Positions 1 through 12,805 of a DNA stretch of 64,000 nt are shown piece after piece. The stretch's first letter is position 1, and each line of letters starts with the position of its first letter. The DNA lies in contig JAESUZ010002551.1 in the NCBI GenBank assembly GCA_017311185.1, positions 2,356,001-2,420,000 of the forward strand, written 5' to 3'. Source of the stretch: Proteles cristata cristata (lineage: Eukaryota > Chordata > Mammalia > Carnivora > Hyaenidae). Both the position numbers and the translations under genes were made by a program. Under the pieces are notes generated by a model. The model searched no databases, was not told the DNA's origin, and worked only from the letters and a program-made list of their open reading frames with translations.

Positions 1-1397
1 TGCTTAGCCCACGAGGATGCCTCATGCCGCCCTCTGCCTTGTTTCGCCAGCTCCAACCTCAAAGTCCTTCTTTCTGTACTTCAAATGCTCTTTGAATAGG
101 CCACTTCCTCCACCTGAAATCTCTCATTCATTCCCTACGGCCTGTCTCCCCACTCACACCAGTTTCTGGGTAACTCCTCACTTTTCAGATTTCAGCCCAA
201 ATTATTATTATTTCAAGAGCAACAAATCCTTAAGTCTGATTCTCCTGTTTCCTCTTCCTTAACTTTTTGTTGTGAAATCATTGTAGACTCACAGGAAGTT
301 GAAAACAGCTGTAGAGTGCTGCGGATCCTTTATCCAGCTTACCCCAGATGATGACATGTAATTAGTGTAGGACAAAGTCAAACCCAGGGCACTGACACTG
401 ATACAATACTGTTACCAGACCACTCCAGTTTCGTTAAAACACTTCTTCCTTTTATGAAATTATGGAGAATTTCCATAAGGCTTTCTTTTTTATTTTGTAG
501 ATTCGGTAAGGGTGGATTATAGATTTTATGTTTTATGGTAATAATGGGCTCCCCTCGCTATTTTTTATATAAAATTATATGGCCTTAGATAGAAATTCTA
601 TTAATATATATTATATTAGCCGAGGACTTTTCAGATGTTAATTTGGGATAAAACAAAACCGACCCAGAGGAAGGTATACACTGGATCAAAAACTTGGCAG
701 AAAAGCAAACCCACATTGAACCTCTACTATATACCAAGGACTTTGCCAAACACAAGACCCAAGTGGTGCAAAAATAGTCCTCTTGAGGGTTCACACACGG
801 GGAGCAGGCATCTGAAACAGAGATGTGAGGAAGAAAAATGACTCAAAATGATTTCTTATAATTGAGACCAAATAGCTACTTTGGGTGGCAGGAAGCAGAC
901 TGAAATACATACTGGCCTGAGTTCAGAATTTGATTCTGATGAACCAAACAGTAGGGCCATCATTGTTTAGAGTTGGACACACCTGGATAATCCTAGGATG
1001 GAACTAAGGAGGAAAGAGTGGAACTTAAGCAAACAGTACAGACTGGGACCCATCTGGGTTTAGTTAGTACCCTCAAGGCCACACGTCCAAACACCTTCTA
1101 CTACGATGTCACTTCTAGGCCAGAAGAACAACCATCTTTCTTCTAATAGAGTTCCTCATCTCCATCAATGTCACAGCAGTTTTCTAGCCAATTTTTATTA
1201 TCCCTCTACCTTTCTCATGGACGTTTCTCACAGCCACCTGTTCTCTCTTCTCACCAACCCAATGCAGAGTCTCATTACCCTCGTTGTCTGTTTTTAAATA
1301 AAAGTATCCTGTTTAGCGTTCCTGATGTGAGTTTCCTGAGGCTATTGTATGACCACAAATTTGGTGGTTTATCATTAGAGAAAACAGTATCGAGGTT
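1..1397. other. Intergenic DNA with possible old L2/LINE remnants
   Basis: No gene is visible. 1-250 is pyrimidine-rich with an L2-like look. About 255-430 resembles the 3' region of an ancient LINE-1 (AATCATTGTAGACTCACA-type sequence). The rest is unassigned. Family calls are uncertain. Confidence 0.4.
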
Positions 1398-1735
1398 CTT
1401 TTAAAAATTAAAAATAGAACTACCGTATGACTGAGCAATTGCACTTCTGGGTACGTATATGAAGGAAATGAAATCAGCACTCCTGTGCAGATTGCAGAAT
1501 TATTCACACTGCTCAAGATATAGAAACCCACATGTCCACTGATGGGTGAATTGGTAAAGAAAATGTGATGTATATAAATATCTACAATGGAATATTATTC
1601 AGCCATAAATCAGAAGGTAATCTTGGCATTTGTGACATGGTTAAACTAGAGGGCATTATGTGAAGTGGAATAGGCCATACAGAGAAAGGCAAATTTTTCC
1701 ATGGGGTCTTTAGTACTTATTATATTTATGATGCT
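1398..1735 (+). mobile_element. LINE-1 3' fragment
   Basis: Decayed ORF2 end and 3'UTR. The AAAAATAGAACTACCGTATG, GCAATTGCACTTCTGGG and GAATATTATTCAGCCAT blocks are the usual C-terminal ORF2 stretch of mammalian LINE-1. Confidence 0.8.
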
Positions 1736-2376
1736 ATTATTTGCAAACAAAGACGATTTTACTTCTTCCTCTCTGATTTTGTTTCTTTTTCTTGCCTGGT
1801 TGCTCTGGCTAGGACTTCCAGTATGATATTGAAGAGCAGTGCTGAGTTAAATTTTACTTTGTTCCTAATCTTCAAGGAAAGACTTTCAGTCTTTCATCAC
1901 TGGGTATGATGTTAGCAGTGGACTTGTCATACACGGCATTTATTATGTTGAGGTATATATTCCTCTATACTCAATTTGTTGAGAATTTTTAATGGTGAAA
2001 ATATGTTGTATTTTGTCAAATGCTTTTCCTGTATGTATTAAGATCATATATGATTTTTATCCTTCATTCTATAAATGTGGTGTACCACATTTACTCATTT
2101 GCGTATGTTGAACCATTCTTGCATCCTTGGGGTAAGTCCCCCTTGATAACGGTATTGGATCCTTAAAATGTGCTTTTGAATTTGGTTTGCCAGTAACTTA
2201 TTGAGATATTTTGCACCTATATTTATTAGGAATAATGACCTGTAGTTTTTTTTTATTGTTTTATTCATTAATTCCGGTATAATTAACATACAGTGTTTTA
2301 TTGGTTTTGGGTATCTTATAGTAGTATCCTTATCTGGCTTAGGTAACAAAGCAATACTGGCCTGGCTAAAGTGAGT

Positions 2377-2592
2377 CTTTTTTTTTTTTTTTAATTTTTA
2401 AATGTTTATTTGCTTTTGAAAGAGAGACAGAACACGAGTGGGGTAGGGGCAGAGAGAGGGAGACACAGAATCCAAAGCAGGCTCCAGGCTCTAAGCTGTC
2501 AGCACAGAGCTCGACAGGACCCGGACATGGGGCTCAAACTCATGGACTCTGAGATCATGACCCTGTTAATCGACTGAGCCAGCCAGGTGTCC
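2377..2592 (-). mobile_element. Carnivore tRNA-derived SINE
   Basis: Reverse-oriented SINE with a T-rich start, GAGAGACAG body and a CTGAGCCAGCCAGG head. Target-site copies CTAAAGTGAGT (2366) and CTAAGATGAGT (2593) flank it. Confidence 0.9.
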
Positions 2593-4668
2593 CTAAGATG
2601 AGTTTTGAAGTATTTCCTCCTCTTAATTTTTTGTGAAGAGTTTGAGAAGGAGTAGTATTAATTCTTTAATGTAGAATTCACCAGTGAAAGCATCTGACCC
2701 TGGGCTTTTCTTCGTTTGTTTTTGATTACAGATTCAATCTCCTTATTTGTTACTAGTCTATTCAGATTTTCTATTTCTTGACAATTCAGTCTTGGTCACT
2801 GTATGTTTCTAGGAATTTATCCATTTCTCCTAGATTATCCAATTTATTGGCATATAATCACTTCATAGTAATCTCTTATAAACCTTTGTATTTCTGTGGT
2901 ATTACTTAGGGGTTCATTTCTGAGTTTATTTGTCTTGTCTTTGTTTTCCTCACTCTAACTAAAGTTGTGTCACTTTTGTTTATCTTTTAAAAAAAGCAAC
3001 TCTTAGTTTCACTGATCTTTTCTATTGTTTTTCTGGTCTATAATTCATTTATTTTTGCTTTGATATTTGTTTTTTCCTTCCAGCTGCTAACTTTGGGCTT
3101 AGTTTGTTTTCTTTTTTCTAGTTCCTTAAGGTGTAGTTTTAGGTTATTTTAGATCTTCCTTAATGCAGATAGTTATATCTGTAAATTTCTCTCTTAAAAC
3201 TACTTTCACTGCATCTCATACATTTAGTATGTTGTGCTTCCAGTTGCGTTTGATTCAAGATTCTTCTTTAACTTGTTGGTTGTTGAGGAGTATGTTGTTT
3301 AATTTCCACATTATTATGAATTTTCCAGTTTTCCTCCTGTTACTGATTTCAAGTTTCATATTACTGGGGTTAGTACAGATACTTGGTAGGATTTTAATCT
3401 TCTTAAATTTGCTATGACTTGTGACTTCTCACATGACCCATCCTGAAGAATGTTCCATGGGTGCTTGAGAAGAATGTATATTTTATAACCACTGGACGGA
3501 ATGTTCTTTACATCTATTAGTCCATTTGTGTTATTGTCATCAAGTTTCCTTAAAACAGCTATTCTGAATTCTTTACCAGATAAATCACAGTTCTGCTAGT
3601 AATTTGAAGGTTTCATCAGACTCTTTCTCACAGTTTTTGCTCCTTTATTGGCAGAGTTCTTAAACTTGTGTGCCTTCTCTTGACTCCACACTGGGCCATG
3701 TATTGACTGCCTTCTTTTTGTTTTACCAAAAGTAGCAGTAAAGCTCAAGTTTGTGGTCTTTCCCTGGCCCACAGATTCGGGCCAGTCTTCTGTGTATGCT
3801 CACTAGCTGTCTGCCAAATCTTGCTCTTGCCATCACCTTTGGGAACTTGTACAGAGATCCAGACACAGGACTAGGGAGGGGTTATGTGCGTGTGGGTGAA
3901 GAATGCTAAGCACTGGGCTGCCCCATGGGCCAGTTGAGGGGATCTGTAGCCAAGGTATTCTTGGTGGCTTGCAGCTGAGTTTCTTGATAGAGTCTATGAC
4001 ATGCTTGGTAGGATCTATGTTTCTTCCATGTTTCTTCCATGCCCTCTGAGAGTTCTATCTGCTGCTCTCTTGGTTTCTTCCCACCTCCTAAAGCCACGTA
4101 GCTCAAGATTTAGTTCTCTGGATGAGGCAAATAAACCTCTGTGCAGCATTTTGCACTGCTGGGGAAGCCAGGTCCTAATTCACCCTTTTGACTTCCCTCC
4201 ACAAGAGAAGTCAGGGGCTAAGATCTCTCTTGGGCCCTCAGCTATGCCTCCTTGGGAGCAGGGTGTACAAATCAAGTCAAACTGTTCCTCTGACTCTCTC
4301 CAATGCATTCAAGCTAGAATATTTTTTTTTTTTTTTTTGGCTCTAATTTTTTTGCTGTAACTTCTCTGCATTCCTGAACTTCTAAAGAGTCTCTCTCATC
4401 CACGGGTGACTGTCTAAAACAGTAGATTTTTTTTTTTTCTAGCACTGTGGCTGAGAGGGCTTGGAGCCAGTTCACAGGCCACTGCAGGGTCCATAGCCAG
4501 GACTAAAGTCCATATGCCTATTTCCCAACATACAAGTCGGTGAGACTCCTCAGGACCCTTGGCTTATGCTGCTGGATCTCACAGCTCCCACAGAGGCACT
4601 TTTGTCTGTTGATAGATGCCAAATTCTTGTTGTTGAGGTGGCAAGAAAAAAATGCGGGACATCTTATT

Positions 4669-4887
4669 TATTTTAAAATTTTTTAATGGTTGTTTATTTT
4701 TGAAGGAGAGACAGAGAGTGAGCAGGGGAGGGGCAGAGAGGGAGACACAGAATCTGAAGTGGACTTCAGGCTCTTAGGTGTCAGCACAGAGCCCGATGCA
4801 GGGCCCACACTCACCAGCCATGAGCTTATCACCTGAGCTGAAGTCGTACACTAAACTGACTGAACCACCCAGGTGCCCTCAAAACAA
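4669..4887 (-). mobile_element. Carnivore tRNA-derived SINE
   Basis: Reverse-oriented SINE inserted in the old LINE-1, flanked by target-site copies GGGACATCTTATT at 4656 and 4888. Confidence 0.9.
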
Positions 4888-5002
4888 GGGACATCTTATT
4901 CCACCATGAGATTGCGGTTATTCCTCCAGGGTATTTTATTTCAATCTACATTTCCTTCATTATTGAGATTGTGCACTTTTTAAAAAATGTATTTCTTCTT
5001 GG

Positions 5003-5333
5003 AAGCAGAAAAGACCCCAAATAGCCAAAGCAATCTTGAAAAAGAAAACTGAAGCTGGAGGCATCACAATCCAGTACTTCAAGCTGTATTACAAAGATGT
5101 AATCATCAAGACAGTATGGTACTAGCACAAAAACAGACACTCAGATCAATGGAACAGAACAGAGAACTGAAAAATGGGCCCATAAACGTGTGGCCAGCTA
5201 ATCTTCGACAAAACAGGAAAGGATATTCAATGGAATAAAGACAGTCTCTTTATCAAATGGTGCTAGGAAAACTGGACAGTGACATGCAGAAAAGTGAACC
5301 TGGACCACTTTCTTTTTTTTTTTTAATTTTGTT

Positions 5334-5365
<32 letters not shown>

Positions 5366-6850
5366 TTACAAACAGTTTATTGTCAAATTAGTTTCCACAT
5401 AACACTCAGTGCTCATCCCCACAGTGTCCTCCTCCATGCCCATCCCTCCTCCCCTCCACATCCATCAGTCCTCAGTTTTTGTCAGCATTCAAGAGTCTCT
5501 CATGGTTTGCCTCTCTCCCTTTCCCCCACCATTTCCGCCCTTCTTCTCCCCCTTGTTCCTCCGTCAAGTTCCTCCTAATCCTCCTATACGCGCAAACATA
5601 TGATATTTGTCCTCTGCCTGACTTATTTCGCTCAGCATAACACCCTCAAGTGGACCACTTTCTTATACCATACACAAAAATAAACTCAAAGTTTATAAAA
5701 GACCTAAGTGTAAGACAGGAAGCCCTCAAAATTCCTGAGGATTTGCTTAGGCAAAAACCTCTTTGATCTCAGCTGCAGCAACTTCTTACTCAACACGTCT
5801 CTGGAGGCAAGGAAAACAAAAGCAAAAATGAACTATTGGAACCTCATCAAAATAAAAAGCTTCTGCACAGTGAAGGAAACAGTCAGCAAAACTAAAAGGC
5901 AACTGACAGAATGGGAGAAGATATTTGCAAATGACGTATCAGATAAAGGGTTCACAAAAAAAATCTATAAAGAACTTATCAAACTCAACACCCAGAAAAC
6001 AAATAATCCAGTGAAGAAATGGGCAAAAGGCATGAACAGACACTTCTCCAAAGAAGACATTCAGATGGCCAACCAACACATGAAAAATGCTCAACATTAC
6101 TCATCATCAGGGAAATACAGATCAAAACCACAAGGAGATACCACCTCACACCTGTCAGAATGGCTAACATTAACAACTCAGGCAACAACAAATGTTGGTG
6201 ATGATGCAGAGAAAGAGGATCTCTTTTGCACTGCTGGTGGGAATGACAAATGGTGTAGCCACCTGGAAAACAGTATGGAAATTCGTCAAAAAATTAAAAA
6301 TAGAACTACCCTACGATCCAGCAATTGCACTACTAGGTATTTACCCTGGGAACACAAGTGTGTTGTTTCGAAGGGGTACATGCACCCCAATGTTTATAGC
6401 AGTGCTATTGACAATAACCAAAGTATGGAAAGAGCCCAAATGTCCATCAATGGATGAATTGATAAAGAAGATGTGAGATATATATACACAGAATAGAGTG
6501 TTACTCAGCAATCAAAAAGAATGAAATCTTGCCATTTGCAACTATGTGGATGGAACTGGAGGGTATTATGCTAAGCAAAATTAGTCAGAGAAAGACAAAT
6601 ATCATATGACTTCACTCATATGAGGAATTTAAGATACAAAACAGATGAACATAAGGGAAGGGAAGCAAAAATAATATAAAAACAGGGAGGGGGACAAAAC
6701 ATAAGAGACTTAAATATGGAGAATAAACAGAGGGTTGCTGGAGGGGGAATGGGCTAAATGCATAAGGGACATTAAGGAATCTATCCTGAAATCATTATTG
6801 TACTATATGCTAACTAACTTGGATGTAAATTAAACAATAAATTAATTTTT
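5003..6850 (+). mobile_element. 5'-truncated LINE-1 with target-site duplication
   Basis: ORF2 C-terminal part and 3'UTR of a carnivore LINE-1, with a residual frame at 5828-6457 that still resembles ORF2 (EWEKIFAND and [13 protein letters not shown] blocks) but is frameshifted elsewhere. It is flanked by copies of AAAATGTATTTCTTCTTGG at 4984 and 6851 that differ by one base. It is itself interrupted by a second LINE-1 piece at 5315-5650. Confidence 0.88.
5315..5650 (-). mobile_element. LINE-1 3' end nested in another LINE-1
   Basis: Begins with poly-T and a GTTTT run, then an antisense LINE-1 3'UTR (ACAGTTTATTGTCAAATTAG). It is flanked by perfect 14-bp copies of TGGACCACTTTCTT at 5301 and 5651. 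It is younger than the host LINE-1 it interrupts. Confidence 0.88.
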
Positions 6851-6945
6851 AAAATGTACTTCTTCTTGGGAATTACCTGATCATGTCTTTTGCCTATTTT
6901 TCTTTGGAGGTGATGGCAATTTTTTTTCCTTTTAAAATTCTTTAT

Positions 6946-7149
6946 GGGGAGCCTGGGTAGCCCTGTTGTTGAGTGTCCATCTCTTGGTTTCCAACTCAGG
7001 TTGTGATCTCATAGTTCAGGAGACAGAGCCCAGTATAGGGCTCTGTGGAGACAGTGTGGAGCCTGCTTGGAGTTCTCTCTCTCCCTCTCTCTGCCTCTCC
7101 CCTGCTGTCTCTCTCTCTCTCTCTCTCCCTCAAAGTAAATAAACATTAA
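6946..7149 (+). mobile_element. Carnivore tRNA-derived SINE
   Basis: GGGGAGCCTGGGTAG head, CT-rich segment and AAATAAACATT tail. Target-site copies AAAATTCTTTA lie at 6934 and 7150. Confidence 0.9.
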
Positions 7150-7177
7150 AAAATTCTTTATATATAAATAATACCAA

Positions 7178-7391
7178 GGTTTTTTAAAAATTATGTTTAT
7201 TTACTTTGAGAAAGTGAGAGAGACAGAGTGTGAGTAGAAGAGGGGCAGAGACAGAGGGAGACAGATTCCAAAGCAGGCTCCAGGCTCTGGGCTATCAGCA
7301 CAGAGCCCAACCCAGGCTGAAACTCACAAGTGTGAGATCATGACCTAAGCCTAAGTCGGACACTCAACCAACTGGGCCACCAGGCACCCCA
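7178..7391 (-). mobile_element. Carnivore tRNA-derived SINE
   Basis: Reverse-oriented SINE with a GAGAGAGACAGAG body and a GGGCCACCAGGCACCCC head, placed tail-to-tail with the preceding plus-strand SINE. Confidence 0.88.
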
Positions 7392-7424
7392 TCAAGTCTT
7401 TTCAATAAATATGGCAAATCCTGT

Positions 7425-7850
7425 TCCCACCTAGGTGAATCAGTCAGCTTAGATCCAACTCTTATTTAAAAACAAATTTAATGTTTAGTTTTGAGAGACA
7501 GAGAGGGAGAGAAAGAGAGAGATGCGAGAGGGGGAGGGGCAGAGAGAGGGAGGCACAGAATCTGAAGCAGGTTCCAGGCTCTGAGCTGTCAGCACAGAGC
7601 CCGATGTGGGGCTCGAACTCTCAAATTGCAAGATTATGACCTGAGCTGAAGTTGGATGCTTAACCAACTGACTCAGCCACCCAGGCACCCCAAGCATCCA
7701 ACTCTTAATTTTGGCTCAAGTCACAATCCCAGGGTTGTGAGATCAAGCCCCGTGTCAGGCTCTGTGCTGAGCATGGTGTCTGCTTGAGATTCTCTCTCTC
7801 TCCCTCTGCCCCTCCCTGGCTCTCTCTCTCTCTCTCTCTCAGGGAAAAAA
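7425..7850 (+). mobile_element. Older SINE split by a younger SINE
   Basis: The head (CACCTAGGTGAATCAGTCAG) is at 7428-7464 and the body resumes at about 7694-7850, ending in CT repeats and poly-A. The interruption is the reverse SINE at 7465-7693, whose target-site copies (ATCCAACTCTTA) are part of this element. Confidence 0.85.
7465..7693 (-). mobile_element. SINE inserted into another SINE
   Basis: Complete reverse-oriented SINE (TTTAATGTTTAGTTTTGAGA start, CACCCAGGCACCCC end), flanked by target-site copies near 7451 and 7694. Confidence 0.9.
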
Positions 7851-8224
7851 AATCCCCTAAGAGCCCTTTATAAGAGCAAGACAAAATATTTGATGTACGT
7901 CAGAGTAGACACTTCTCAACTGTGCATCTTGGGCCACACCTCATCCCCTAAAATTCTGTATTGATGTGTGTGGTCGGTGTGAGAGCCATCATAATGTGGA
8001 CACATAAGAACCAGCAAGATCAAGCCCACAAAGCATGAAAACAGATGGTTTTGTAGAACCCAGTGCGAAAAGACACGTATAATAGGAATTATTTACACTA
8101 TTTAACCATTCTCACAATAATTAATGGGAGTTTTCAAAAGAAGTATTTTTTTTTTTCAAATGCAGATATAATCTTCAATATTCTAACTGGCAGATTTACA
8201 AGCATTTTAGACAACATGACTCTG
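7851..8224. other. Intergenic DNA just past the ABCB1 poly(A) site
   Basis: Unique-looking AT-rich sequence; no gene or clear repeat recognised. Confidence 0.5.
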
Positions 8225-8624
8225 GTCATATAAAAGTTTAGTTTTATTATAGCACTTTATGCAAACATTCAGTACTTTTTGCCACTTCTATCATCTTTCA
8301 GCAAGGCAGTAAGTTACAAATAAGAAAATATAAACAAAAATTACACAATTATTAACAAAATCTACTTTGAATTATCCTATAAATTTTATAATGCAATTAA
8401 CACCAGTATTTTATTCCATTCAATAATGTTTCTTTTGGTTCCTTTAGTTATAAAACCTGAAGGCTCTGAACTTGGTGGAATGATCTTCAGCTGCGGAAGG
8501 AAATGTTAAACAGATAATTCTACATAGCGTTTCCAGTGAAGTGCTGGCTTTTTAACTTTGATTAAATGCCATCTTTTAACACAAATAATAGAAAATATTT
8601 ATATGGTCGTGTGGTCACAGTTCT
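8225..8624 (-). other. ABCB1: ABCB1 3' untranslated region
   Basis: About 400 nt of AT-rich sequence follow the stop codon on the minus strand and resemble the human ABCB1 3'UTR as I remember it, including the AAGTACTGAATGTTTGCATA-like stretch just before the poly(A) signal. The exact cleavage site cannot be seen; it should lie 10-30 nt past the AATAAA, near 8220-8232. Confidence 0.85.
8243..8248 (-). promoter_or_regulatory. ABCB1: ABCB1 polyadenylation signal AATAAA
   Basis: The plus strand reads TTTATT, which is a canonical AATAAA on the gene strand, about 380 nt downstream of the stop codon. That is the usual 3'UTR length for ABCB1. Confidence 0.85.
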
Positions 8625-9632
<1,008 letters not shown>

Positions 9633-9779
9633 CTTTTCACTTTCTGTGTCCAGAGCTGATGTAGCTTCATCCAAAAGCAAAATACGAGGCTGTCTTACAA
9701 GGGCACGAGCTATTGCAATTCGCTGCTTCTGGCCACCAGAGAGCTGGGTTCCTTTGTCTCCTACTCTGGTATTGTATTT
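9633..9779 (-). CDS. ABCB1: ABCB1 exon 27 (NBD2 signature and Walker B)
   Basis: 147 nt, phase 0, residues 1164-1212. It carries the ABC signature LSGGQKQR (Ser1177) and the Walker B with catalytic carboxylate [12 protein letters not shown] (Asp1200, Glu1201), so NBD2 keeps its hydrolytic residues. It ends in TESEK. The acceptor is CACAG at the upper edge and the donor is GTAAGA. The length matches human exon 27. Confidence 0.97.
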
Positions 9780-10716
9780 CTGTGAACAGGGTTTTGTTAT
9801 TATGAAATGTAGAAGTGATAATTCTAAAAAATAGTTTGCTCAGAGAAAATAGGACTACCACCATAAATGCACACAAAAATTTAAGTTCAGAAGCTGAGAA
9901 TGGGTTCACAGAGAATTAAACAATAAAAACGGAGCTATAAACAGCAGGTTTGAGTTCTCTTCTTGAAAATAGACATTTGGGTACTAGAAATTATATTTTA
10001 TTTAAACAAGTCAATATCTTCATCAGAAAGAATACTATTACAATGTTATTCTCTTCCAGTCTTCTGGTTTCATTATATTTAGGACAAAGATTGGTTTTGA
10101 TGAAGGAAATCTGAATTGTACAGGCCATGCAGAAATAAATGAAGCTCATCTTACTTAAAACCAGCAGGTGGAGCTCTCTGCATTATTTTACAGTCAATGA
10201 GGGAAGAAACTCAGGATGCCGGCCTTTTGGTATCTGTTTTTATAAACTGTCTCTTATGCTTCAACAATTTTAATGGATGGTAAGGAATTCTACTTTGATA
10301 TCTAACTTTAATAGCTAAAATACCTTCTTTAAAATTTTTTGATTTCAGAGTTCTCCCCAAGTTCTTCAGACACAGTTTACCACAGTAGGTAATTGTCATT
10401 AACTATTTAATAGAATGATAGGAAGAAGAGTTAAAAGGATATGTAGGGGAGAGCAGGAACAAGAGGTGACAGAATGTGTAACCTAGAAGAAAATATTATG
10501 GGCTCTGATCCTGCACCCAGAGTTTGACTTAGAAATTTATGTTCTATACAGGATAGCCTATTTTTATTTGCTATTATCTGGTAGCCCTAGTTCAATGGCA
10601 CTCAGATTGAGATCTCCACATGCAGGTGGAGTTAGATGACCCCAGGTGAGGCTCCAGCAGATGCTTCGGACTGGCTCCATCTCAGAGCTGCAGGTGTCTC
10701 AGAAGGCAGGAGTGAT

Positions 10717-10896
10717 GGGGTGCCTGGGTGGTGCAGTTAAGTGTTCCACTCTTGATTTCAGCTCAGGTCATCTCACAGTTCACCAAGCTCCACATCAGGC
10801 TTTGTGCTGACAATGTGGAGCCTGCTTGGGATTCTCACGTTTTCTCTCTGCCCCTCCCCCACTATCTCTCAAAAATAATTAAACATTAAAAAAAAA
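10717..10896 (+). mobile_element. Carnivore tRNA-derived SINE
   Basis: GGGGTGCCTGGGTGG head and a poly-A tail. Short target-site copies (AAGGCAGGAG and AAGGCAGCAG) flank it. Confidence 0.87.
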
Positions 10897-11509
10897 GGCA
10901 GCAGGGGCACTGAAGTGTGTCCCATGTGAGTGTATGGATTCCCAGGTTGCAGTGAGATAATATCAATCCTGCTGAAGCAGGCAAAGGTAGGTCTGTAACC
11001 CTGAAGGGAGTTGGTAACCAGAGTAGCCTCCTGCAGTGTGAGGTAAATCCTAGTAGGAATCACTCAGGTAAAGAAGTGGGTCCTTGGGCAGAAAAAATAG
11101 GACTTAAGGAGTTCTGCCTTCAGTTTCTACATCTAGACATTGAGGAAAAGGATCATGACATCTATAGGTGTGTGCTCTGTGTGCAAAGATCAGGAGCCCA
11201 GAAAGGCTGGGTCCCTTTGGTAGACAAATAATGAATGCCAGAGGACAAGGTATATTTAATAGGCTACTTAATATTTACTGTCTGTGTTTGTCTTTGTTAA
11301 CTACTAGCCCAGTGGCTCTCAAACTGTAGCCTGGTATCTGGGATATTAAAACACACATTGTTAAACTATTACCTCCAAAGTTCCTGATCCAACAGTTCTA
11401 ATATGATGATCAATGCCCATAATTAGAGATCATTAGTAAAGGGGACTGAAGCTGTATCTTTCAAGTTTTCTACGCTTGGAAAGGACTGATTATCCACAGC
11501 TGGGTGAGA

Positions 11510-11692
11510 AGGTTAAAAGGTGAGTGTCCAACTTCAGCTCAGGTCATGATCTGGCAGTTCGTCAATTCATGCTGACAGCTCAGAGCCTGGAGCCTGCTTT
11601 AGATAATACATCTCCCTCTCTCTCTGCCCCTCCCCTGTTCGTGCTCTATCTTTCTCTAAGAAAAAACATTAATTTTTTTTTTCATTTTAAAA
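11510..11692 (+). mobile_element. Degenerate carnivore SINE
   Basis: The head is eroded (GAAGGTTAAAAGGTGAGTGT), but the GCTCAGGTCATGATCTGGCA and GACAGCTCAGAGCCTGGAGC blocks are clear. Confidence 0.8.
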
Positions 11693-11958
11693 AATGAGGG
11701 AAGAGGGACAATTCCTCCTCCCCAGGGGTCTATGGTGTGGTGGCAGCAGTTGTCAGAAGAGCCTCAGGTAAAGGAGACCCTGGCAAAGAGTTAGGGCCAG
11801 CTGTTTTTGCCGTCCTTCTGCATAAGGAGATTTCCTTTCCACGGGTTTGAGGCTACTGAGCTTTATTTTTAGGGGTGCTTCCTTATAATAAAGAAATTAG
11901 TCATAATGGGAGGGGGTATAGATATATGGGGTCAAGGTGACTTCAAAACGCAGGACCT

Positions 11959-12190
11959 GGGGCACATGGGTGGCTTGACCAGTTAAGTGTCTGACTCTTG
12001 GTTTTGGCTCAGGTTATTATCTTAGGGTTTGTGGGTTTGAGCTTCACATTGGGTTCTGTGCTGACAGCACAGAGTCTGCTTGGGATTCTGTCTCCTCCTC
12101 TCTCTGTCTGATGCTCCCCTACTCTTTCTCAAAACAAAACAAAAAAAACACAACAACAACAACAAGAAAAACTCAAACTTTCAAAAAAAT
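11959..12190 (+). mobile_element. Carnivore tRNA-derived SINE
   Basis: GGGGCACATGGGTGG head and a long A-rich tail with CAACAA units. Target-site copies GCAGGACCT lie at 11950 and 12191. Confidence 0.9.
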
Positions 12191-12594
12191 GCAGGACCTA
12201 AGAAGCTTAAGAGAGGGCAAGAGATTCCTTTAATCTAACATCCCAGGAAGAATTTAGAGAGCATCCACAGGCAAGAGTTCAGAGAGCCCCAAAGAAGGAT
12301 TTCAATAATCAACCCTATAAGCAGAGCTTGGGAGCCATGAAAGGTGCAATGATGAAGATTACATGGTATGAAAGCCACTCCAAAGGCTGAGCTCTATTCA
12401 GAGAAAGCCTTCTTTCTGACATGGGCTCAGTTCTCCAGCCTGGCCCAACTCCACCGAGGCAGGTCTGCAGCACGGGGGAGAGCGGCAAGGAAGCAGAAGG
12501 AAGGTCAGGAGAGAAATGGGGGCAGAGCAGCTTGTGCCTGCTCCTGCGAGCCCTATGCTTACGCCCAGAGGGAAAGGCCTTCCTCAGATATGCA

Positions 12595-12805
12595 CTTTGT
12601 TTTTTTTTTAAATGTTTGTTTATTTCTGAGAGAGAGACATAGCATGAGTAGGGGAGGGGCAGAGGGAGAGGGAGACACAGAATGCAAAGCAGGCTCCAGG
12701 CTCTGAGCTAGCTGTCAGCCCGATGCGGGGCTCGAACCCACAAACTGTGAGATCATGACCTGAGCCGAAGTTGGACGCTTAACCGACTGAGCCACCCAGG
12801 CGCCC
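12595..12805 (-). mobile_element. Carnivore tRNA-derived SINE
   Basis: Well-preserved reverse SINE ending in GAGCCACCCAGGCGCC, flanked by CAGATATGCA (12585) and CAGATAAGCA (12806). It lies 230 bp from exon 26. Confidence 0.92.

Larger units (their letters stand above)
1736..4925 (-). mobile_element. Old LINE-1, antisense, split by two SINEs
   Basis: Reverse-oriented ORF2 sequence (for example the CCATTCTTGCATCCTTGGGG and TGATCTTTTCTATTGTTTTT blocks) continues to about 3560. Further right it becomes less certain and looks like ORF1/5'UTR sequence up to about 4925. SINEs at 2377-2592 and 4669-4887 interrupt it. No intact reading frame remains. Confidence 0.7.

Noticed and set aside
5828..6457. 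209-codon open frame
   Set aside because: It is a surviving stretch of LINE-1 ORF2 C-terminal sequence with frame shifts around it, not a host gene.
1..8224. Start of ABCB4 as the expected downstream neighbour
   Set aside because: No ABC-transporter exon or CpG-rich promoter is visible left of the ABCB1 poly(A) site; the next gene must lie outside the window.
12368..12706. 112-codon open frame on the plus strand
   Set aside because: It runs from unique intron into a reverse SINE; the second half is SINE sequence read by chance.
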